From: JBGSWL01 sp041752455
Lineage (GTDB): Bacteria; Pseudomonadota; Alphaproteobacteria; Rhizobiales; Rhizobiaceae
NCBI GenBank assembly: GCA_041752455.1
Contig: JBGSWL010000124.1
Coordinates: 1-29,531, forward strand
DNA length: 29,531 nt
Direction: 5' to 3'
In this document: positions 1-7,066 of the stretch, in pieces
How the letters are laid out: each line of letters starts with the position of its first letter
Numbering within the stretch: position 1 is the stretch's first letter
The notes under the pieces: model-generated
What the model saw: only the letters and a program-made list of their open reading frames with translations
Database searches by the model: none
What the model was told of the DNA's origin: nothing
Program-made: the position numbers and the translations under genes

Positions 1-1020
1 GGCAACCGGAACCCCTGCGCCAGCCGCGGCGCGACGCGGCGCGGCCTGCGGAATGGGCATGGCCGAGTTGGGCAGGCTTGCAAGAAGTGTGCCCGGCGTT
101 TCCGGCGCGGGCGCTGGAGCAGCCGCAGGGGTAGTGGCAGGTGCAGGAGTTGGCTCGGGTGCCGCAACGGTTTCCCTCGGACGCGGGGTCGGGACAGTGG
201 CTTCGACCTCGTCCTCTTCCTGATCGGCGCCACCGAAGAGTGCGGCCAAAAGGTTCTTGGGCCGGTCGTTGGAATCACGTCCGCCATCGGCACTGGCGAT
301 CGCGACAGTGGAACCGGAGCGCTTGCGCGAATTGTATTCGGCGAGCGCCTGCTGATAGCCTGGTAGCGGTTTGCCGTCAGGCGGCAGATGCAAGGTCTTG
401 CCATCCGGGAACAGGCGCGACAGCTCCGAGCGGCTCATGCGCGGCCAGGCGCGCACGTTCCCAGTGTCCAGATGAACGAACGGAACGCCGGACTTCGGAT
501 AAAAGCCGACGCCACCGGCGCCGAGCTTGAACCCGATTTCACGGATTGTCGAAACCTTGACGCCGGGGATGTAGAAGTCGATCGCCTTGCCAAGCATGTG
601 CTGGCTCTTCGTCGCCTGTCCGCCACGTGTCCGGCGCAACATGTCGTTGGTTGCAGGCGAGCGATAGGCCGAGACGATGTGAATGGGCTGCTTGGCGCGG
701 GTGCGCTTCTGGACTTCCCACAGAAGGTCGAAAAGGACCGGGTCCATCCGTGTCGGCTCGTTGCGGCGCCAATCGCGCAGGAACCGATTAAGCTTTTCCA
801 GCCCGCCCTTGATGTACTTTCCGTCCTTCTTGTAGGCGACGGAAATCTTTTCCTTGGTGTGGGTGTAGTAGAGGTTGAGGGTCCGGGTTTCAGCCGCAGC
901 TTCACCGCCCAATGCACCGGCAAACAGCATGCCCGCAAGAAGCACCACCGCCAAACGACGCATCCAGCGCGCTTGCAGCAAGCGCCCGTCACGCGCGTTG
1001 GACATCGCGTTTCCGGTCAT
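1..1020 (-). CDS. DUF882 / M15-like peptidoglycan peptidase, partial (runs off left edge)
   Basis: The frame is open from an ATG at 1020 to base 1, giving 340 residues without a stop, so the 3' end lies outside the window. A basic N-terminus and hydrophobic stretch (about residues 20-42, ending GGEAAAE) look like a signal peptide. The folded domain (about 44-190) carries HxxGxAxD (H141, D148) and a later HLD (H183, D185). These are the zinc-binding signatures of M15 / YcbK-type (DUF882) peptidases, expected to cut peptide cross-links in periplasmic peptidoglycan. After residue 200 the chain becomes Pro/Ala/Glu-rich and probably disordered. ATGs at 1005 (GGAAA upstream) and 963 are alternative starts; 1005 has the better ribosome site. 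The substrate is inferred from the family only. Confidence 0.85.
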   Translation of the reverse strand, partial: MTGNAMSNARDGRLLQARWMRRLAVVLLAGMLFAGALGGEAAAETRTLNLYYTHTKEKISVAYKKDGKYIKGGLEKLNRFLRDWRRNEPTRMDPVLFDLLWEVQKRTRAKQPIHIVSAYRSPATNDMLRRTRGGQATKSQHMLGKAIDFYIPGVKVSTIREIGFKLGAGGVGFYPKSGVPFVHLDTGNVRAWPRMSRSELSRLFPDGKTLHLPPDGKPLPGYQQALAEYNSRKRSGSTVAIASADGGRDSNDRPKNLLAALFGGADQEEDEVEATVPTPRPRETVAAPEPTPAPATTPAAAPAPAPETPGTLLASLPNSAMPIPQAAPRRAAAGAGVPVA

Positions 1021-1098
1021 GTCTTCAGCGGTATGGATCAAAGCATCCGTTCCGTCTTGTCCCGCAGTTCTCGGCTCGAACCGAAACCGTCCCACAAC

Positions 1099-1117
1099 AT
1101 GGTTAACCGCTCCTTAG
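1099..1117. promoter_or_regulatory. Candidate CtrA-type site
   Basis: TTAA at 1103-1106 and TTAG at 1114-1117 are separated by exactly seven bases. This is one mismatch from the alphaproteobacterial CtrA consensus TTAA-N7-TTAA. The minus strand also reads GTTAACCAT over 1099-1107. The site lies about 80 bases upstream of the DUF882 gene, in the 294-base gap between it and the response regulator. I saw no other feature in that gap. This is inference from a short motif. Confidence 0.3.
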
Positions 1118-1314
1118 CGCGTAGTGCCATCGCCGAACCGTGAAATCAATCACAAGCTCGGCTGACCAACCGCTTGAACAGCTTTGCCACCCGGTAAAAT
1201 GTCAACGACAATTGCGTTCTTTGCGTGGCGATGGCGACAGCCAGGTGGCTCCGTGCAATCAGGGTTACCATTGAATGAACAAAAGCCATTGATCGAGCGC
1301 AAGCGCCTCGCCGA

Positions 1315-2820
1315 TCAGGCGTCGGCCTCGATGCCGTATTCCTTGAGCTTGCGATAAAGCGTGGAACGACCGATGCCGAGGCGGCGGGCCACCTCGCTCA
1401 TTTGTCCGCGATACTGCGTGATGGCGAGCGCAATGGCGCGGGCTTCAAGCTCTGCCAGCGGCAGGATGTGCCCGTCCGGGCTGCGGAACGGATCCGACGG
1501 TGGCTGCACCGACGCGACGTGATTGGCTGCCGAGCCCGCCTGGATTTCATGGCGAGCCTGCGTAATCTCGCTGACCGACGGCATCGGCGAGATCATGCGC
1601 GGGGCCGGATGGACCACCAGACGCGGCGCAATCTGCGCTGCGATCTGGGCAAAGTCCTCGATGTCCAATGCGCCGCTCTCATTGAGAACGATTGCCCGGA
1701 AAATCGTGTTCTCCAGTTGGCGAATATTGCCCGGCCAGTCATAGGCGGACAGGACATCCATCGCCCGTTCGGTGATTTGCGGCACCGGGCCACCGCCTGC
1801 GGCAGCAGTTTGCCGCTCGACAAAATGGCGAGCCAGTTCGGCGACATCGCCCGGCCGGTTGCGCAGCGTCGGCGTGATGATCGGGAAGACGCTCAGCCGA
1901 TAGTAGAGATCTTCGCGGAAGCGGCCCTCGCGCACGGCAGCGAGCAGATCGCGATTGGTCGCCGAAACCACGCGCACATCGACGCGCCGGCCGGAGCGTG
2001 CACCGACCGGTTCCACATGGCCGTCCTGCAGCGCGCGCAGAAGTTTGACCTGGGCTGCCAACGGCAGTTCACCGATCTCGTCGAGGAACAATGTTCCGCC
2101 ATCGGCTTCGACGAACTTGCCGATGTGCTTTTCAGTGGCGCCGGTGAAGGCACCCTTTTCGTGGCCGAAAAGAATGCTTTCAACCAGATTGTCGGGAATG
2201 GCGCCGCAGTTGACGACGACCAGCGCCTTGCGTCCGCGTGTTCCGCCGGCAGCGATGGCGCGGGCAACCAGTTCCTTGCCGGTCCCCGATTCGCCTTCGA
2301 TCAGGACCGGAATGTCGCTTGTGGCAGCTTTGGAAATCAGATGCCTGACCCGCTCCATTTCCGGGCTCGAGCCGATGAGGTCACGGCGCATGCCGGGCCG
2401 TTCCGGGCGCTGGCGCGCCTGGGGTTCGGCGGCCTTCCCGGAAACGATCAGAGCTTTTGTAACGGCATCGGCAAGTCGTCCGGGGGTGACAGGCTTGACC
2501 ATGAAGTCGAATGCCCCGGCGCGCATCGCTTCGATGGCAAGATCGATCGAACCTTGCGCGGTTTGGACGATCACCGGCGTGTCTATGCCCTTTTGCCGCA
2601 ACGTCTTGAGCACGGTCATCCCGTCAATGTCCGGCATGACGACATCGAGCACCACAACGCCAAAACGCATGCCGCCGTTACACAGGCGATCGAGCGCCTC
2701 GTGGCCGTTGCTGGCGGTCTCGACGTGGAAATTCTGGCGTTGCAAGGCCGCCTCAGCGAGCCGCCGCTGGACAGGGTCGTCATCGACGACGAGAATGGGT
2801 GCGTCTGCGGCTTGCAACAT
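1315..2820 (-). CDS. Sigma-54-dependent response regulator (REC - AAA+ - Fis HTH)
   Basis: This 501-residue NtrC-class activator has all three domains in order. The receiver domain (about 8-125) has acidic D13/D14, phospho-acceptor D59, T87 and K109. The AAA+ domain (about 148-385) has Walker A GESGTGKE (176-183), the sigma-54 contact loop GAFTGA (223-228) and Walker B LFLDEIG (244-250). The C-terminus (about 458-497) is a Fis-type helix-turn-helix. All key residues are intact, so it should be phosphorylation-controlled and should open sigma-54 promoters. No sensor kinase lies beside it here, so it is an orphan and its signal and targets are unknown. It is transcribed away from the oligopeptidase gene across a 153-base shared upstream region. 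Confidence 0.93.
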   Translation of the reverse strand: MLQAADAPILVVDDDPVQRRLAEAALQRQNFHVETASNGHEALDRLCNGGMRFGVVVLDVVMPDIDGMTVLKTLRQKGIDTPVIVQTAQGSIDLAIEAMRAGAFDFMVKPVTPGRLADAVTKALIVSGKAAEPQARQRPERPGMRRDLIGSSPEMERVRHLISKAATSDIPVLIEGESGTGKELVARAIAAGGTRGRKALVVVNCGAIPDNLVESILFGHEKGAFTGATEKHIGKFVEADGGTLFLDEIGELPLAAQVKLLRALQDGHVEPVGARSGRRVDVRVVSATNRDLLAAVREGRFREDLYYRLSVFPIITPTLRNRPGDVAELARHFVERQTAAAGGGPVPQITERAMDVLSAYDWPGNIRQLENTIFRAIVLNESGALDIEDFAQIAAQIAPRLVVHPAPRMISPMPSVSEITQARHEIQAGSAANHVASVQPPSDPFRSPDGHILPLAELEARAIALAITQYRGQMSEVARRLGIGRSTLYRKLKEYGIEADA

Positions 2821-2973
2821 GGGCTTTGTGACTTACTCTGGTGGTGGTCCCGATACAGTGTCAGAAGTGTCGTTCCTAACGATGCCCCGGACGCGAAAAT
2901 CCTTGAACCAAGTTGGCACAAGCGCCTGAATCCCGCCCTAAACCCTTTGCTCGCATTTTAGGAAAATCCGACG

Positions 2974-4821
2974 ATGACGATGTCAGCCCTGTTTCGTCGC
3001 AAGACAGTCAAAGCCACACTTGCCATGGCCGAGCGAAGCGCAGGTCAAGGTCCGTCGGATTTGCCCTCGTGGAACCTCGATGATCTTTATCCGGGGATCG
3101 ACAGTCCAGAGGTCGGTGCCGACCGCGCCCGCTCGCGCGATGATGCTGAGGCCTTTGCGGCACGCTGGAAAGGGCGCCTTGGCGAAGCGGCGGAGGCAGG
3201 CGATCTCGGCACCGCAATTGCCGCCTTCGAGGCGATCGAGGACCGGTTGGGCCGGATCGCGTCTTATGCCGGCCTCGTCTACGCAGCCGATACGTCCAAT
3301 CCGCAGCACGCCAAGTTCTATGGCGACAACCAGCAGTTCCTGACGGAGATCGGCGCGCAGCTTCTGTTTTTCGGCCTCGAACTCAACCGGATCGACGATG
3401 CGACCCTGGAAGCGGCCTATGGACGCGACGCCCTGCTCGCCCGCTACCGCCCCTGGCTGATCGATCTGCGGCTCGAAAAGCCGTACCAACTGGCCGACGA
3501 GATCGAGACGCTCTTCATGGAAAAGGCGCAGACCTCGGCCAACGCGTTCCAGCGGCTGTTTGACGAGACACTGACCGGGTTGCGGTTTTCCATCGATGGC
3601 GAGACGCTGGAACTGGAACCGGCCTTCAACCGGATGCAGGACCATGACCGGACTGTCCGAAAAACTGCGTTCGAGGGGCTTGCCCGAACCTTCGGCGACA
3701 ATGCGCGCGTTTTTGCGCTGATCACCAACACGCTCGCCAAGGACAAGGAAATTTCCGACCGTTGGCGCGGCTTCTCCGATGTCGCAGACCAGCGGCACCT
3801 GTCCAACCGCGTCGAGCGCGACGTGGTCGATGCGCTGGTTGCGGCCGTGCGCGGCCGCTTTTCGTCGATCTCGCACCGCTATTACGGGATGAAGGCGCGC
3901 TGGCTCGGCCTCGATCAGTTGCAGGCCTATGATCGCAACGCACCGTTGCCGCAGACCGCCAACCGCGATGTGCCGTGGGACGAGGCGCGCTCGATCATCC
4001 TTTCGGCCTATCACGGGTTTTCACCGGAGATGGCCGACATCGCCCGGCGCTTTTTCGACAAGGGATGGATCGATGCCGGGCTTCGACCGGGAAAATCGCC
4101 CGGCGCATTCTCGCACCCGACGGTGCCATCGGCGCATCCCTACATTCTGATGAACTACCAGGGCAAACCGCGTGACGTCATGACGCTTGCCCATGAACTG
4201 GGGCATGGCGTCCATCAGGTCCTCGCTGCCGGGCAGGGAGCACTGTTGGCGCAGACGCCGCTGACGCTTGCCGAAACAGCATCGGTGTTTGGCGAGATGC
4301 TGACCTTCCGGTCGCTTCTTGCCGCAACGCGCGACCGCACCGAGCGCAAGGCCATGCTGGCCCAGAAGGCTGAGGACATGATCAACACGGTCGTGCGCCA
4401 GATCGCGTTCTATCTGTTCGAGCGGCGCATCCATGAGGCTCGGCGGGGCGGGGAACTGACCGTCGAGGACATCAACGGCCATTGGCTGGCCGTGCAAAGT
4501 GAAAGCCTTGGTAGCGCGATTGCCCTGACTGAAGGTTACGGTCACTTCTGGACCTACATTCCGCACTTCATCCGCTCACCGTTCTACGTCTACGCCTATG
4601 CCTTTGGCGATTGTCTGGTGAACTCGCTTTATGCGGTCTACCAGGATGCCGAGAGCGGCTTTCAGGAGGCCTATTTCGACATGCTGAAGGCCGGTGGCAG
4701 CAAGCATCACAGCGAATTGCTGGCGCCCTTCGGCCTTGATGCCAGCGATCCGGCGTTCTGGGACAAGGGCCTTGGCGTGATCGAATCGATCATCGACGAG
4801 CTTGAAAAGCTGGACGGCTGA
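2974..4821 (+). CDS. pepF: Oligoendopeptidase F (M3 family)
   Basis: This 615-residue cytoplasmic zinc metallopeptidase degrades short peptides. The M3 catalytic motif HELGH lies at residues 407-411, with the third zinc ligand probably E434 in the AETAS segment about 23 residues on. The C-terminal helix with HFWTYIPHFIRSPFYVYAYAFG is typical of the PepF branch of M3, and length is normal. AGGA at 2960-2963 lies 10 bases before the ATG at 2974; ATGs at 2980 and 3025 are alternatives. It has no signal peptide. It stands alone between the divergent regulator and the homospermidine synthase gene. The physiological substrate cannot be read from sequence. Confidence 0.93.
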   Translation: MTMSALFRRKTVKATLAMAERSAGQGPSDLPSWNLDDLYPGIDSPEVGADRARSRDDAEAFAARWKGRLGEAAEAGDLGTAIAAFEAIEDRLGRIASYAGLVYAADTSNPQHAKFYGDNQQFLTEIGAQLLFFGLELNRIDDATLEAAYGRDALLARYRPWLIDLRLEKPYQLADEIETLFMEKAQTSANAFQRLFDETLTGLRFSIDGETLELEPAFNRMQDHDRTVRKTAFEGLARTFGDNARVFALITNTLAKDKEISDRWRGFSDVADQRHLSNRVERDVVDALVAAVRGRFSSISHRYYGMKARWLGLDQLQAYDRNAPLPQTANRDVPWDEARSIILSAYHGFSPEMADIARRFFDKGWIDAGLRPGKSPGAFSHPTVPSAHPYILMNYQGKPRDVMTLAHELGHGVHQVLAAGQGALLAQTPLTLAETASVFGEMLTFRSLLAATRDRTERKAMLAQKAEDMINTVVRQIAFYLFERRIHEARRGGELTVEDINGHWLAVQSESLGSAIALTEGYGHFWTYIPHFIRSPFYVYAYAFGDCLVNSLYAVYQDAESGFQEAYFDMLKAGGSKHHSELLAPFGLDASDPAFWDKGLGVIESIIDELEKLDG

Positions 4822-4844
4822 ACCGGCGATACCTGGACACTTCA

Positions 4845-4868
4845 GCCGCCGCGGGATGCCGCGACGGC
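4845..4868 (+). terminator. Hairpin after pepF
   Basis: GCCGCCGCGG and CCGCGACGGC form a 10-position stem with one mismatch and a GATG loop, 23 bases after the pepF stop. No T-run follows, so it may be a weak terminator or a structure in the hss leader. Confidence 0.35.
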
Positions 4869-4941
4869 GAATAACCTTTACATCGCCGCCCCATCGCGCC
4901 TAAGCCGCACTCCACAACTGACGCTTTGTGGAGATATGGCC

Positions 4942-6408
4942 ATGGCCAACACAACAAGCGCCGGCGATCCATGGCCGGTGCATGGAGAAATTTCCGGACC
5001 GATCGTCATGCTGGGTTTCGGCTCGATCGGCCGGGGCACGTTGCCGCTGATCGAACGGCACTTCCGGTTCGACAAATCGCGCATGGTGGTGATCGATCCG
5101 CACCCGGAAGGCGACAACGCGTCGATTCCGGAAAGGCACGGCGTCCGCTTCATCCGCGAGGCGGTGACGCGTGAGAACTACCGCGAGCTGCTGACGCCGT
5201 TGCTCACGAATGGTCCCGGGCAGGGCTTCATGGTCAACCTGTCGGTCGACACATCCTCGCTCGATCTTCTGAAGCTGTGCCGGGAGCTTGGTGTCCTCTA
5301 CATCGATACCGTCACCGAGCCGTGGCTCGGCTTCTACTATGACCGCAACGCCGACAATGCCGAGCGCACCAACTACGCGCTGCGCGAAACCGTTCTGGCG
5401 GAAAAGCGCCGTTCGCCCGGCGGCACGACGGCCGTCACCTGCTGCGGCGCCAATCCCGGCATGGTGTCTTGGTTCGTCAAGAAGGCGCTACTCGACATAG
5501 CCGCCGACACCGGACTGACCGTCGACGAGCCTTCTGCCAAAGACCGCGGGGGCTGGGCCAAACTGATGAAAAAGGTTGGCGTCAAGGGCATCCACGTGGC
5601 CGAACGCGACACCCAGCGCGCCAAGGCGCCCAAGCCGATGGACACGTTCTGGAACACCTGGTCGGTGGAAGGCCTGATCTCCGAAGGCCAGCAACCGGCG
5701 GAACTGGGCTGGGGCACACACGAAACATGGAAGCCGAAGAATGCCCGCAAGCACCGTAAGGGCAGCAAGGCGGCAATCTTTCTTGAGCAGGCCGGCGCCA
5801 ACACGCGGGTGCGGACCTGGTGCCCGACGCCTGGCGCACAGTTCGGTTTTCTCGTGACGCACAATGAGGCGATCTCGATTGCCGACTATTTCACTGTGCG
5901 CGACAAGAAGGGCAAGGTGACCTACCGGCCGACCTGCCACTACGCTTATCACCCCTGCAACGACGCGATCCTGTCGCTGCACGAAATGTTCGGCGCAGCG
6001 GGCATGCCGCAGGTCAAGCTCCATGTGCTCGACGAAAACGAACTGGTCGATGGTGCCGACGAACTGGGCGTCCTGCTCTACGGGCACAAGAAAAACGCCT
6101 ACTGGTATGGCTCCCACCTTGCACTTTCGGAAGCGCGAGAACTTGCGCCCTACCAGAATGCGACAGGCCTTCAGGTGACCTCCGCGGTGATTGCAGGGAT
6201 GGTCTGGGCGTTGGAAAATCCCGACGCCGGTATCGTCGACACCGACGAGATGGACTGGCGCCGCTGCCTCGATATCCAGCGGCCCTATCTTGCGTCGATG
6301 AGCGGGCACTATACGGACTGGACACCGCTGACCGATCGCCCCGGACTTTTTGCGGAAAACATCGACACGTCCGACCCGTGGCAATTCCGCAACATCCTCG
6401 TTGGCTGA
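4942..6408 (+). CDS. hss: Homospermidine synthase
   Basis: This NAD-dependent enzyme joins two putrescines (or putrescine plus spermidine) to make sym-homospermidine, the main polyamine of many rhizobia. The N-terminus has a Rossmann nucleotide-binding loop, GFGSIG at residues 25-30. The rest aligns in character with bacterial Hss: CCGANPGMVSWFVKKAL, the central TFWNTWSVEGLISEGQQPAELGWG-type region, and a C-terminus rich in aromatic residues. Length (488 residues) is normal. An ATG at 4936 is in frame, but GGAG at 4930-4933 is only 2 bases from it and 8 bases from the ATG at 4942, so the second start is preferred. No ornithine decarboxylase or other polyamine gene is adjacent. Confidence 0.93.
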   Translation: MANTTSAGDPWPVHGEISGPIVMLGFGSIGRGTLPLIERHFRFDKSRMVVIDPHPEGDNASIPERHGVRFIREAVTRENYRELLTPLLTNGPGQGFMVNLSVDTSSLDLLKLCRELGVLYIDTVTEPWLGFYYDRNADNAERTNYALRETVLAEKRRSPGGTTAVTCCGANPGMVSWFVKKALLDIAADTGLTVDEPSAKDRGGWAKLMKKVGVKGIHVAERDTQRAKAPKPMDTFWNTWSVEGLISEGQQPAELGWGTHETWKPKNARKHRKGSKAAIFLEQAGANTRVRTWCPTPGAQFGFLVTHNEAISIADYFTVRDKKGKVTYRPTCHYAYHPCNDAILSLHEMFGAAGMPQVKLHVLDENELVDGADELGVLLYGHKKNAYWYGSHLALSEARELAPYQNATGLQVTSAVIAGMVWALENPDAGIVDTDEMDWRRCLDIQRPYLASMSGHYTDWTPLTDRPGLFAENIDTSDPWQFRNILVG

Positions 6409-6501
6409 GGTTGTGCTGTGCAGTCAAACAGGGCTTCTACCGGACGCTGCAATCGCCTATTGTGATGCCGGTGGGGACGTAAAGGAATGGAGACGGGTAC
6501 A

Positions 6502-6924
6502 ATGTTCATCCGTACAGAAATGAGCCGCTTTGCTGGTCCGAAGCTGGCAAAGTCAATGTGCGCGCTGGTGCTTGCAGCAGCAGCGCTGTCGGGTTGCGTG
6601 ATCGATGGTCCGCCGCCCGGAGGAGCCGGCGGAAATGTTGCTTCACGTCCGGCTTTCGCCGATGGCAGTTGGGCAGATGCGAGCGGGGTTGCAACCGCAA
6701 CGCTGACATCCGGCAGTTTCGTTTCGACAGCCAATGACACAGGCAACCGCCTTGCCGAAGGCAGCTATGTTTACACCGGCTCGAACTCGCTGTCGCTCAA
6801 CTACTTCTCGCTGGTGCGTCAATCGACCATCCGCGCCAACTGCATTCTGGCGAACGCGTCGACGCTGAATTGCACCAATGATGGCGGCCAGCAATTCCAG
6901 CTGTTCCGCCGCGCCGGGGTCTGA
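6502..6924 (+). CDS. omp10: Omp10-like outer-membrane lipoprotein
   Basis: This small 140-residue protein starts with a basic segment and a hydrophobic run ending in the lipobox LSGC, which places the lipidated cysteine at residue 32. The mature part resembles Brucella Omp10 in the order of its segments: GSW.D..G, a Gly/Ser-rich strand, LAEGSYVY, a central I/V-R pair, NC....LNC, and a short C-terminal strand. It has two cysteines spaced as in Omp10 (NCILANASTLNC), possibly a disulfide. An upstream ATG at 6487 abuts its Shine-Dalgarno, whereas GGAG at 6489-6492 sits 9 bases before 6502, so 6502 is chosen. The role is probably structural or immunogenic surface lipoprotein; no enzymatic motif is visible. 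Confidence 0.7.
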   Translation: MFIRTEMSRFAGPKLAKSMCALVLAAAALSGCVIDGPPPGGAGGNVASRPAFADGSWADASGVATATLTSGSFVSTANDTGNRLAEGSYVYTGSNSLSLNYFSLVRQSTIRANCILANASTLNCTNDGGQQFQLFRRAGV

Positions 6925-6930
6925 TCGGGT

Positions 6931-6963
6931 GATGCTGAGCCGGCAACACGTCGGCTCAGCATC
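6931..6963 (+). terminator. Intrinsic terminator-like hairpin after omp10-like gene
   Basis: GATGCTGAGCCG (6931-6942) and CGGCTCAGCATC (6952-6963) form a perfect 12-bp stem with a 9-base loop, starting 6 bases after the stop codon and followed by CTCTTTG. The stem is strong and the T-run is weak. Confidence 0.7.
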
Positions 6964-6987
6964 CTCTTTGCAAAGGCGTTGACCGCA

Positions 6988-7021
6988 CTGTCAAATGCCT
7001 GACACACTGCATTCCGATAAC
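6988..7021 (+). promoter_or_regulatory. Candidate Pho box with -10 element
   Basis: CTGTCAA (6988-6994), a 4-base spacer and CTGACAC (6999-7005) match the PhoB box layout: two 7-base repeats near CTGTCAT spaced by four. A -10-like GATAAC at 7016-7021 lies 10 bases further on, the geometry of PhoB-activated promoters where the box replaces the -35. The start codon of the nucleotidase is at 7067. Binding is inferred, but motif, spacing and gene function agree. Confidence 0.55.
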
Positions 7022-7066
7022 CGGGGAACGCGCACATGGCGGTTACCCAATCATTGGAGGCGGATC

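Noticed and set aside
435..992. 185-codon minus-strand frame at the left end
   Set aside because: It is Ser/Arg-rich and out of frame with the DUF882 protein, whose frame is open to base 1 and has clear motifs.
1402..2961. 519-codon plus-strand frame opposite the response regulator
   Set aside because: The regulator has intact REC, AAA+ and HTH motifs; the opposite frame has none and has shadow-like composition.
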